Source: Caprella mutica (Eukaryota > Arthropoda > Malacostraca > Amphipoda > Caprellidae). From it: 64,000 nt of DNA. The DNA lies in contig CANNZV010002521.1 in assembly GCA_947561585.1 (NCBI GenBank), positions 62,001 to 126,000 on the forward strand, read 5' to 3'. The position numbers and the translations under genes are program-made. Within the stretch, counting starts at the first letter, position 1. Each line of letters opens with the position of its first letter. Under the pieces are notes generated by a model. The model had not been told where the DNA came from and did not search any database. It saw only the letters and a list, made by a program, of their open reading frames with translations. This document shows positions 32,448-45,400 of the stretch, in pieces.

Positions 32448-33140
32448 CTAGGGTTGTGACATCATGCACTGAAAAACATGCAATGAAAGCAATGTACTTA
32501 TCCTCTAAAAAGCATGACGTATACTCTGAAAATCATGCACTCATGCCTTGAAAGCATGCACTTATGCCTTGAAAGCATGCACTTTAAGCTCTGAAACATG
32601 CTATTAAAGTTTTATTGCATGCATTTTGTATTTACATTTAGGTTAGTTAGTCTTATTTTTTCACCTTTTTCTTTGCATGTACTTTGAAAAAAGTGTAGGT
32701 ACATTGTTTGGTAGGACTATATGAATATATTCAGATATTAGATATCTAAATTGTCTTTTGTCAGAAATATTCATAGGTATAGAAGTTTTGGAGTGGAAAA
32801 CGTTATATCAATTAAAACAGTGATTTTATTTTTTATTTATTTTTTAAAATTTCTCAGTAACAGAGGGAAACTTTTAATTTGTATTACCTTAATAAAGTAA
32901 ACTAAATAGTGAAAATCAAATTAATTTAAATAGTACCGTAAACATGCAGATGAAACCAGGTAAAACTCAAAAGTAACATAACGGCAAAATACAAATAACA
33001 TATATATCAGTAGCATTGCATTTTATGACTAGACAAACAAGTCTAGAAAAATATGCAGCATGCGATTAAATAGAAAATGCATACATATAGCCTGCTTTTA
33101 AGAATAACTGCATGTGGCATGCATGCACCATGCGTTTAAT
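32448..33140. mobile_element. ~0.7-kb insertion between the two LINE fragments
   Basis: The flanking LINE sequence would be almost contiguous without this segment, so it looks inserted. It contains four ~28-bp units with ccttgaaagcatgcact (32500-32605) and several gcatgc words near both ends. It has no coding region. Termini and target duplication could not be fixed. Confidence 0.55.
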
Positions 33141-33455
33141 GCCACGTTACACTCCTACAATAGAGAGTACAACGAACAACCACAGATCACCCTGAACGGC
33201 AGCCTTTGTGTAACTTTCGACATGGGCTTCACCTTCGGTCACCCCACCAATAACGTCAATAGCAGGGTGAAAATACGTCTCAATACCCTCACTGCTACAA
33301 CATACGGCCAGTCAAAAGAATGTATATTTACCTTGTACAAGCAGTTCATCAGACCAGTCATCAACTACTAAAGTTCTGCCTGGTTGTCCGATCTGGCACG
33401 GGTCCACATTGACTCTCTCCAGCGTGGTGACCGGTCCATTTGCCGCACGACACTT
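33141..33455 (+). pseudogene. LINE reverse transcriptase fragment, right part
   Basis: The fragment reads NREYNEQPQITLNGS, then GVTFDMGFTFG-like sequence and YKQFIRPVINY. After a stop it continues SAWLSDLARVHIDSLQR. This is the thumb/C-terminal part of the same LINE RT as 32146-32447. It is more GC-rich than its surroundings. It ends near a short A run at 33461. Confidence 0.75.
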
Positions 33456-36049
33456 TCGCCGAAAAAAAAAGATTATTTTAAAAGGTTAACATATTTATCT
33501 CATGAGTCCAGATGAACTTACATATAAGTGTATAAATTACTTTACAATATTCTACCTAATTATTGGTTAAACTTTATGATACTTACGTTAATTAATTAGT
33601 TAACTCATATATAATGTTATTGCTGCATCATTTGTGACAGTTTATTGATTATATGTAAATCTTATTTTCTGTGTACAATTATCAGTTACAAAAGAAATAA
33701 TCTTTATTTTTAACCTTCTATATACATTGTAGAATCAGTCTGCTACTGTGAGTCGCTCGTGAAGATTTTGCTATACAGGGTGACCCAAAAAAAGTCTACC
33801 AACTTTAAATTCGTATATTTCAACAACTATTGAAGGTACAGTTAAAACAGATCTATATCTAGGTTTTAAGAATATTCATATAACTATTCCTTTTATAAAA
33901 TATTGACAATATGGAGAAATGTATTTGAGTACAAAAAGGAAATCAAAATCAATTTTGTTCAGCAACTCCTTTTAAAAAATAGAAAAGTTTATTTTAGAAT
34001 AAATGGATTAAATATTTATTATTTAATAAATACTACTAAATTTATTGAGAAACTTTTATAATTAATGGGACTAAGAACAAGGATTTATATGGCATTAAAA
34101 CCAGACAATAAATTACTGTTCAATTTATAGTTAATAAAAATTTGATCAATTTTAAATACTAATTTAACACAGGATGTTCAATAAACTTAAATTTTTGTAG
34201 TAAACCTTAGTCTGCTAAAAATTGTCATTTTTTCGACGAATGTGTCGTTCGGCGAATTGACCTAGAACCACAGAACACGGTGACATAATGCAATACAAGT
34301 CTTGAAGCATTTGTTTTGACATGTACAAGAAGACATGTATTTTATTAAATTGAAATTGCATGTAGTTGATGAAAAATAATGTTGGTATTTTATTTCAATA
34401 TGGCAAAATATAAAAATTAATGTGAATCACTGAAACATTCCAGTAATTAATGCGCAAAAAACTAACACATTTCCATATTTTAAAATTATGGGATATTATT
34501 GTTCACTAATTAAAACTAGTAATTGTATCTTGTATTAACATTGATACCATAAGGCATAGGTTATAAATAATATATCTCTGTTAGTATCAAGAAAAACATT
34601 GACCAATAAAATCTATGAAATTTAGATACAATCAATGTATTTGATATCTTGTTTTTATCTGTATTTCAGGGTACATAGTAATCACACGATAGGTTATTCT
34701 ACTTTATATATCAACATTAACTTTGGACGCCTGTGTGCTAAGAAAGCACTAGGTGGTAAGGGGGCTCATGACCGAGGGAGGGGGGGAGTTGGGGGAGTTA
34801 AGTGCAAGGGGGGGGGGCTCGAGACCGTACCCCAGGGACGCCACCGCCTTGTTTTCCGTTCATCACAGACAGCTTCAGAATAGAGCCCGCTCGTTGGAGC
34901 TCTCTTATTATAACTATTAAAAATATCAACAAGCTATTAGAGTATCAACAATGAATTATTTATGAATGTTATATCTTCCATATTCTGTGTCTCGAAACTA
35001 ACTGCCGAGTGAAACACAGTGCGTGTGACTGAGTCTTTTTATTAGTGATCTGCAATAGTAGACATAAAGATACATGAACATTTATCTAATATACAATGAA
35101 GCATTAAAATATTATGGTATCTGATTAAAATTCAAACCTATATATATATGAAATGAACAAGAGTATCAAACTTACTTTGGGTATTTGGGCTTGGTACGTA
35201 AACTGAATTAGGGATATGTGCATGAAGTGCTGTGTAATTGTTAAATAAGAGGATATTTGGAACTGTGAATATAGAAGACAAATTAATATCCTAGTGGATA
35301 TTTATAACAGAAATAACGAAAATAACTAAAGTGCAATGTAACGGAAATAGGGTCCATGAGTTTTAATTGAGAGCGAGAAAACAAGTTAGGAAAAGATGTT
35401 AGAAGAAATACAAGAAACTGTGAGATAGTAGCAAAATAGTCAGAAAGCGATTTATAGATATAGTCAGAAAAGCGATAGAGGAAGTTAAATACAAGAGACT
35501 CTGAAGAGACAGTCAAATAGGAAAGTGGCTCCCCAAGCAAAAGAGGGACAGATGAAAGTAAATTGGTAGGTGACTAATTTCATAGGTGATATTAATGAGT
35601 GAAAATAGAGAAAAGAATAATTAATAATATTGAAGATTCTATAAGAAACTAAATGTTAAAGCAGAAAATGGGTAACATTCAGAGAAATAAACTAGAGAAA
35701 TCTTTTAAACTAATAATGATAAGAGGAATGAGATCTAGCTATGACACATGTAGACTGATAAATTTAATAGTTTTGATTGCTTCAAAAGCCAGCTACAATT
35801 CTAAGATAAGATGTTTTTCAAGCTATATCACCGACTATGGGTAAGTGAATAGTATTTAGCTACCTATTAGAATGTTACTATTATGCAAATTTAGAATTCA
35901 CGAATAAATGTTGTACATTCGTCACATTCTGTGTAACAGTTTATTAACTTCAGTTAGGCACATACTTTGTTTATACGTTCATATGTTTGTTCTGTGTATG
36001 TTGTGCGGTTACCCCGCACAGTCAGGATTGTATTAAACTTCATCTTCAT
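33456..36049. other. intergenic DNA with a lone mariner-like end and a G-rich block
   Basis: At 33775-33803 cagggtgacccaaaaaaagt resembles a mariner terminal repeat, but no matching right end was found. A G-rich block at 34737-34845 has several runs of four to nine G. ORFs of 60-85 codons lack recognisable features. A hairpin tgtgcggttaccccgcaca lies at 36002-36020, just outside the giant foldback. Confidence 0.5.
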
Positions 36050-36487
36050 CGCAAAATAAACGGTGAGAATACGTTATCATAACTATTAGTTATTATTCAA
36101 GTTTTATTCAAATGGTATCCATGATATTTGCAGGTATCATGGATACCAATTAGAATAACAGTTAAAATTACGCACCGTTTTCTTACATGACCGGATATGT
36201 GTAACTGTTCGGTAACTCGGAACTTGCCCATAGCGAGCAAGTAACGCGGTCTCTGTGTGTACCTATTGATATTGTCTATATGATACAAACACGTGTATAC
36301 CTAATTGTGGTACACATTGTCATTATTTAATTCGCGTTTGAAATATTGACAGCGGAATACATTTGTACCATCTTGTTTTTTAGTAATACATATAGTGGTA
36401 CTAATGTGTACCAATACGTAGATAACATGTTAAGTAGTCAACCATTACAAAGGAGGTAGGGTTAGGCTACACACAGAGTACACTCGA
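36050..36487 (+). repeat. left inverted arm of the giant foldback
   Basis: This arm matches 59786-60224 in reverse complement. It contains a hairpin (36106-36155) with ggtatccatgata / tatcatggatacc. Mirror ORFs in both arms (63 and 75 codons, sharing MGKFRVTEQLHISGHV) reflect the inverted repeat; there is no evidence that they are translated. Confidence 0.95.
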
Positions 36488-39400
36488 TACAGTCACTGCA
36501 CCAGTGTACAGTCACTGCACCAGTGTACAGTCACTGCACCAGTGTACAGTCACTGCACCAGTGTACAGTCACTGCACCAGTGTACAGTCACTGCACCAGT
36601 GTACAGTCACTGCACCAGTGTACAGTCACTGTACCAGTGTACAGTCACATCACCAGTGTACAGTCACATCACCAGTGTACAGTCACATCACCAGTGTACA
36701 GTCACATCACCAGTGTACAGTCACATCACCAGTGTACAGTCACATCACCAGTGTACAGTCACTGTACCAGTGTACAGTCACTGTACCAGTGTACAGTCAC
36801 TGTACCAGTGTACAGTCACTGTACCAGTGTACAGTCACATCACCAGTGTACAGTCACTGCACCAGTGTACAGTCACTGCACCAGTGTACAGTCACTGCAC
36901 CAGTGTACAGTCACATCACCAGTGTACAGTCACTGTACCAGTGTACAGTCACTGCACCAGTGTACAGTCACTGCACCAGTGTACAGTCACTGCACCAGTG
37001 TACAGTCACTGCACCAGTGTACAGTCACTGCACCAGTGTACAGTCACTGCACCAGTGTACAGTCACATCACCAGTGTACAGTCACATCACCAGTGTACAG
37101 TCACTGTACCAGTGTACAGTCACTGCACCAGTGTACAGTCACTGCACCAGTGTACAGTCACTGCAACAGTGTACAGTCACTGCACCAGTGTACAGTCACT
37201 GCACCAGTGTACAGTCACTGCACCAGTGTACAGTCACTGCACCAGTGTACAGTCACATCACCAGTGTACAGTCACATCACCAGTGTACAGTCACTGTACC
37301 AGTGTACAGTCACTGTACCAGTGTACAGTCACTGTACCAGTGTACAGTCACTGTACCAGTGTACAGTCACTGCACCAGTGTACAGTCACTGCACCAGTGT
37401 ACAGTCACTGCACCAGTGTACAGTCACTGTACCAGTGTACAGTCACTGTACCAGTGTACAGTCACTGCACCAGTGTACAGTCACTGTACCAGTGTACAGT
37501 CACTGTACCAGTGTACAGTCACATCACCAGTGTACAGTCACATCACCAGTGTACAGTCACATCACCAGTGTACAGTCACATCACCAGTGTACAGTCACTG
37601 TACCAGTGTACAGTCACTGTACCAGTGTACAGTCACTGTACCAGTGTACAGTCACTGTACCAGTGTACAGTCACTGTACCAGTGTACAGTCACTGTACCA
37701 GTGTATAGTCACTGCACCAGTGTACAGTCACTGCACCAGTGTACAGTCACTGCACCAGTGTACAGTCACTGCACCAGTGTACAGTCACATCACCAGTGTA
37801 CAGTCACATCACCAGTGTACAGTCACTGTACCAGTGTACAGTCACTGCACCAGTGTACAGTCACTGCACCAGTGTACAGTCACTGTACCAGTGTACAGTC
37901 ACTGCACCAGTGTACAGTCACATCACCAGTGTACAGTCACATCACCAGTGTACAGTCACTGTACCAGTGTACAGTCACTGCACCAGTGTACAGTCACTGC
38001 ACCAGTGTACAGTCACTGCACCAGTGTACAGTCACTGCACCAGTGTACAGTCACTGCAACAGTGTACAGTCACATCACCAGTGTACAGTCACATCACCAG
38101 TGTACAGTCACTGTACCAGTGTACAGTCACTGTACCAGTGTACAGTCACTGTACCAGTGTACAGTCACTGTACCAGTGTACAGTCACTGTACCAGTGTAC
38201 AGTCACTGCACCAGTGTACAGTCACTGTACCAGTGTACAGTCACTGTACCAGTGTACAGTCACATCACCAGTGTACAGTCACATCACCAGTGTACAGTCA
38301 CATCACCAGTGTACAGTCACATCACCAGTGTACAGTCACTGTACCAGTGTACAGTCACTGTACCAGTGTACAGTCACTGTACCAGTGTACAGTCACTGTA
38401 CCAGTGTACAGTCACATCACCAGTGTACAGTCACTGCACCAGTGTACAGTCACTGCACCAGTGTACAGTCACTGCACCAGTGTACAGTCACTGCACCAGT
38501 GTACAGTCACATCACCAGTGTACAGTCACATCACCAGTGTACAGTCACTGTACCAGTGTACAGTCACTGCACCAGTGTACAGTCACTGCACCAGTGTACA
38601 GTCACTGCACCAGTGTACAGTCACTGTACCAGTGTACAGTCACTGCACCAGTGTACAGTCACATCACCAGTGTACAGTCACATCACCAGTGTACAGTCAC
38701 TGTACCAGTGTACAGTCACTGCACCAGTGTACAGTCACTGCACCAGTGTACAGTCACTGCACCAGTGTACAGTCACTGCAACAGTGTACAGTCACATCAC
38801 CAGTGTACAGTCACATCACCAGTGTACAGTCACTGTACCAGTGTACAGTCACTGCACCAGTGTACAGTCACTGTACCAGTGTACAGTCACATCACCAGTG
38901 TACAGTCACTGCACCAGTGTACAGTCACTGCACCAGTGTACAGTCACCGTACCAGTGTACAGTCACTGTACCAGTGTACAGTCACTGCACCAGTGTACAG
39001 TCACTGCACCAGTGTACAGTCACTGTACCAGTGTACAGTCACTGTACCAGTGTACAGTCACATCACCAGTGTACAGTCACATCACCAGTGTACAGTCACT
39101 GTACCAGTGTACAGTCACATCACCAGTGTACAGTCACTGTACCAGTGTACAGTCACTGTACCAGTGTACAGTCACTGTACCAGTGTACAGTCACTGTACC
39201 AGTGTACAGTCACTGTACCAGTGTACAGTCACATCACCAGTGTACAGTCACTGCACCAGTGTACAGTCACATCACCAGTGTACAGTCACTGCACCAGTGT
39301 ACAGTCACTGCACCAGTGTACAGTCACTGCACCAGTGTACAGTCACTGCACCAGTGTACAGTCACATCACCAGTGTACAGTCACATCACCAGTGCACAGT

Positions 39401-42400
39401 CACTGTACCAGTGTACAGTCACTGCACCAGTGTACAGTCACTGCACCAGTGTACAGTCACTGCACCAGTGTACAGTCACTGCACCAGTGTACAGTCACAT
39501 CACCAGTGTACAGTCACATCACCAGTGTACAGTCACATCACCAGTGTACAGTCACTGTACCAGTGTACAGTCACTGCACCAGTGTACAGTCACTGCACCA
39601 GTGTACAGTCACATCACCAGTGTACAGTCACATCACCAGTGTACAGTCACTGTACCAGTGTACAGTCACTGTACCAGTGTACAGTCACTGTACCAGTGTA
39701 CAGTCACATCACCAGTGTACAGTCACTGTACCAGTGTACAGTCACTGCACCAGTGTACAGTCACATCACCAGTGTACAGTCACATCACCAGTGTACAGTC
39801 ACATCACCAGTGTACAGTCACTGTACCAGTGTACAGTCACTGCACCAGTGTACAGTCACTGTACCAGTGTACAGTCACTGTACCAGTGTACAGTCACTGC
39901 ACCAGTGTACAGTCACTGTACCAGTGTACAGTCACTGTACCAGTGTACAGTCACTGCACCAGTGTACAGTCACTGCACCAGTGTACAGTCACTGTACCAG
40001 TGTACAGTCACTGCACCAGTGTACAGTCACTGCACCAGTGTACAGTCACTGCACCAGTGTACAGTCACATCACCAGTGTACAGTCACTGTACCAGTGTAC
40101 AGTCACTGTACCAGTGTACAGTCACTGTACCAGTGTACAGTCACATCACCAGTGTACAGTCACATCACCAGTGTACAGTCACATCACCAGTGTACAGTCA
40201 CATCACCAGTGTACAGTCACATCACCAGTGTACAGTCACATCACCAGTGTACAGTCACTGTACCAGTGTACAGTCACTGCACCAGTGTACAGTCACTGTA
40301 CCAGTGTACAGTCACATCACCAGTGTACAGTCACATCACCAGTGTACAGTCACTGCACCAGTGTACAGTCACATCACCAGTGTACAGTCACTGTACCAGT
40401 GTACAGTCACTGTACCAGTGTACAGTCACTGCACCAGTGTACAGTCACTGTACCAGTGTACAGTCACTGCACCAGTGTACAGTCACTGTACCAGTGTACA
40501 GTCACTGCACCAGTGTACAGTCACATCACCAGTGTACAGTCAGTGCACCAGTGTACAGTCACATCACCAGTGTACAGTCACATCACCAGTGTACAGTCAC
40601 TGCACCAGTGTACAGTCACTGCACCAGTGTACAGTCACATCACCAGTGTACAGTCACTGCACCAGTGTACAGTCACATCACCAGTGTACAGTCACTGCAC
40701 CAGTGTACAGTCACTGCACCAGTGTACAGTCACATCACCAGTGTACAGTCACTGCACCAGTGTACAGTCACTGCACCAGTGTACAGTCACATCACCAGTG
40801 TACAGTCACTGCACCAGTGTACAGTCACTGCACCAGTGTACAGTCACTGCACCAGTGTACAGTCACTGCACCAGTGTACAGTCACTGCACCAGTGTACAG
40901 TCACTGCACCAGTGTACAGTCACATCACCAGTGTACAGTCACTGCACCAGTGTACAGTCACATCACCAGTGTACAGTCACTGTACCAGTGTACAGTCACA
41001 TCAACAGTGTACAGTCACTGCACCAGTGTACAGTCACTGCACCAGTGTACAGTCACATCACCAGTGTACAGTCACATCACCAGTGTACAGTCACTGCACC
41101 AGTGTACAGTCACTGCACCAGTGTACAGTTACATCACCAGTGTACAGTCACATCACCAGTGTACAGTCACTGCACCAGTGTACAGTCACATCACTAGTGT
41201 ACAGTCACTGCACCAGTGTACAGTCACTGCACCAGTGTACAGTCACATCACCAGTGTACAGTCACTGCACCAGTGTACAGTCACATCACCAGTGTACAGT
41301 CACTGCACCAGTGTACAGTCACATCACCAGTGTACAGTCACTGCACCAGTGTACAGTCACTGCACCAGTGTACAGTCACTGCACCAGTGTACAGTCACTG
41401 CACCAGTGTACAGTCACTGCACCAGTGTACAGTCACTGCACCAGTGTACAGTCACTGCACCAGTGTACAGTCACATCACCAGTGTACAGTCACATCACCA
41501 GTGTACAGTCACTGCACCAGTGTACAGTCACTGCACCAGTGTACAGTCACATCACCAGTGTACAGTCACTGTACCAGTGTACAGTCACATCACCAGTGTA
41601 CAGTCACTGTACCAGTGTACAGTCACATCACCAGTGTACAGTCACTGCACCAGTGTACAGTCACTGCACCAGTGTACAGTCACATCACCAGTGTACAGTC
41701 ACTGCACCAGTGTACAGTCACATCACCAGTGTACAGTCACATCACCAGTGTACAGTCACTGCACCAGTGTACAGTCACATCACCAGTGTACAGTCACTGT
41801 ACCAGTGTACAGTCACTGTACCAGTGTACAGTCACTGTACCAGTGTACAGTCACTGCACCAGTGTACAGTCACTGCACCAGTGTACAGTCACTGCACCAG
41901 TGTACAGTCACTGCACCAGTGTACAGTCACTGCACCAGTGTACAGTCACTGCACCAGTGTACAGTCACTGCACCAGTGTACAGTCACATCACCAGTGTAC
42001 AGTCACATCACCAGTGTACAGTCACTGTACCAGTGTACAGTCACTGTACCAGTGTACAGTCACTGCACCAGTGTACAGTCACTGCACCAGTGTACAGTCA
42101 CATCACCAGTGTACAGTCACTGTACCAGTGTACAGTCACTGCACCAGTGTACAGTCACTGCACCAGTGTACAGTCACATCACCAGTGTACAGTCACTGCA
42201 CCAGTGTACAGTCACTGCACCAGTGTACAGTCACTGCACCAGTGTACAGTCACATCACCAGTGTACAGTCACTGTACCAGTGTACAGTCACATCACCAGT
42301 GTACAGTCACTGCACCAGTGTACAGTCACTGCACCAGTGTACAGTCACTGCACCAGTGTACAGTCACTGTACCAGTGTACAGTCACTGTACCAGTGTACA

Positions 42401-45400
42401 GTCACTGTACCAGTGTACAGTCACATCACCAGTGTACAGTCACATCACCAGTGTACAGTCACATCACCAGTGTACAGTCACATCACCAGTGTACAGTCAC
42501 TGCACCAGTGTACAGTCACTGCACCAGTGTACAGTCACATCACCAGTGTACAGTCACTGCACCAGTGTACAGTCACATCACCAGTGTACAGTCACTGCAC
42601 CAGTGTACAGTCACTGCACCAGTGTACAGTCACTGCACCAGTGTACAGTCACTGCACCAGTGTACAGTCACATCACCAGTGTACAGTCACTGTACCAGTG
42701 TACAGTCACTGTACCAGTGTACAGTCACATCACCAGTGTACAGTCACTGTACCAGTGTACAGTCACTGTACCAGTGTACAGTCACATCACCAGTGTACAG
42801 TCACTGTACCAGTGTACAGTCACATCACCAGTGTACAGTCACTGTACCAGTGTACAGTCACTGCACCAGTGTACAGTCACTGCACCAGTGTACAGTCACA
42901 TCACCAGTGTACAGTCACTGTACCAGTGTACAGTCACTGCACCAGTGTACAGTCACATCACCAGTGTACAGTCACTGTACCAGTGTACAGTCACTGCACC
43001 AGTGTACAGTCACTGCACCAGTGTACAGTCACTGTACCAGTGTACAGTCACTGTACCAGTGTACAGTCACTGTACCAGTGTACAGTCACTGCACCAGTGT
43101 ACAGTCACTGTACCAGTGTACAGTCACTGTACCAGTGTACAGTCACTGTACCAGTGTACAGTCACTGCACCAGTGTACAGTCACATCACCAGTGTACAGT
43201 CACTGTACCAGTGTACAGTCACTGCACCAGTGTACAGTCACTGTACCAGTGTACAGTCACTGTACCAGTGTACAGTCACATCACCAGTGTACAGTCACAT
43301 CACTAATGTACAGTCACTGTACCAGTGTACAGTCACTGTACCAGTGTACAGTCACTGCACCAGTGTACAGTCACTGCACCAGTGTACAGTCACTGCACCA
43401 GTGTACAGTCACTGCACCAGTGTACAGTCACTGCACCAGTGTACAGTCACATCACCAGTGTACAGTCACTGCACCAGTGTACAGTCACTGCACCAGTGTA
43501 CAGTCACTGCACCAGTGTACAGTCACTGCACCAGTGTACAGTCACTGCACCAGTGTACAGTCACTGCACCAGTGTACAGTCACTGCACCAGTGTACAGTC
43601 ACATCACCAGTGTACAGTCACATCACCAGTGTACAGTCACTGCACCAGTGTACAGTCACTGCACCAGTGTACAGTCACATCACCAGTGTACAGTCACTGC
43701 ACCAGTGTACAGTCACTGCACCAGTGTACAGTCACATCACCAGTGTACAGTCACATCACCAGTGTACAGTCACATCACCAGTGTACAGTCACATCACCAG
43801 TGTACAGTCACATCACCAGTGTACAGTCACATCACCAGTGTACAGTCACATCACCAGTGTACAGTCACTGTACCAGTGTACAGTCACTGTACCAGTGTAC
43901 AGTCACTGCACCAGTGTACAGTCACTGCACCAGTGTACAGTCACATCACCAGTGTACAGTCACTGCACCAGTGTACAGTCACTGCACCAGTGTACAGTCA
44001 CTGCACCAGTGTACAGTCACTGCACCAGTGTACAGTCACATCACCAGTGTACAGTCACATCACCAGTGTACAGTCACATCACCAGTGTACAGTCACATCA
44101 CCAGTGTACAGTCACTGCACCAGTGTACAGTCACATCACCAGTGTACAGTCACTGCACCAGTGTACAGTCACTGTACCAGTGTACAGTCACTGCACCAGT
44201 GTACAGTCACTGCACCAGTGTACAGTCACATCACCAGTGTACAGTCACTGCACCAGTGTACAGTCACTGCACCAGTGTACAGTCACTGCACCAGTGTACA
44301 GTCACTGCACCAGTGTACAGTCACATCACCAGTGTACAGTCACATCACCAGTGTACAGTCACATCACCAGTGTACAGTCACATCACCAGTGTACAGTCAC
44401 TGCACCAGTGTACAGTCACATCACCAGTGTACAGTCACTGCACCAGTGTACAGTCACTGTACCAGTGTACAGTCACTGTACCAGTGTACAGTCACTGCAC
44501 CAGTGTACAGTCACTGCACCAGTGTACAGTCACTGTACCAGTGTACAGTCACTGTACCAGTGTACAGTCACTGTACCAGTGTACAGTCACTGTACCAGTG
44601 TACAGTCACTGCACCAGTGTACAGTCACTGTACCAGTGTACAGTCACTGTACCAGTGTACAGTCACTGCACCAGTGTACAGTCACTGCACCAGTGTACAG
44701 TCACTGCACCAGTGTACAGTCACTGCACCAGTGTACAGTCACATCACCAGTGTACAGTCACATCACCAGTGTACAGTCACATCACCAGTGTACAGTCACA
44801 TCACCAGTGTACAGTCACATCACCAGTGTACAGTCACATCACCAGTGTACAGTCACATCACCAGTGTACAGTCACATCACCAGTGTACAGTCACATCACC
44901 AGTGTACAGTCACTGTACCAGTGTACAGTCACTGCACCAGTGTACAGTCACTGTACCAGTGTACAGTCACATCACCAGTGTACAGTCACATCACCAGTGT
45001 ACAGTCACTGCACCAGTGTACAGTCACATCACCAGTGTACAGTCACTGTACCAGTGTACAGTCACATCACCAGTGTACAGTCACTGCACCAGTGTACAGT
45101 CACTGTACCAGTGTACAGTCACTGTACCAGTGTACAGTCACTGCACCAGTGTACAGTCACATCACCAGTGTACAGTCACATCACCAGTGTACAGTCACAT
45201 CACCAGTGTACAGTCAGTGCACCAGTGTACAGTCACATCACCAGTGTACAGTCACTGCACCAGTGTACAGTCACATCACCAGTGTACAGTCACTGCACCA
45301 GTGTACAGTCACATCACTAGTGTACAGTCACTGCACCAGTGTACAGTCACTGCACCAGTGTACAGTCACATCACCAGTGTACAGTCACTGCACCAGTGTA

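Noticed and set aside
33775..33803. Complete mariner-type transposon starting at cagggtgaccc
   Set aside because: Only one terminal-like sequence was seen. No inverted partner or transposase could be found downstream.
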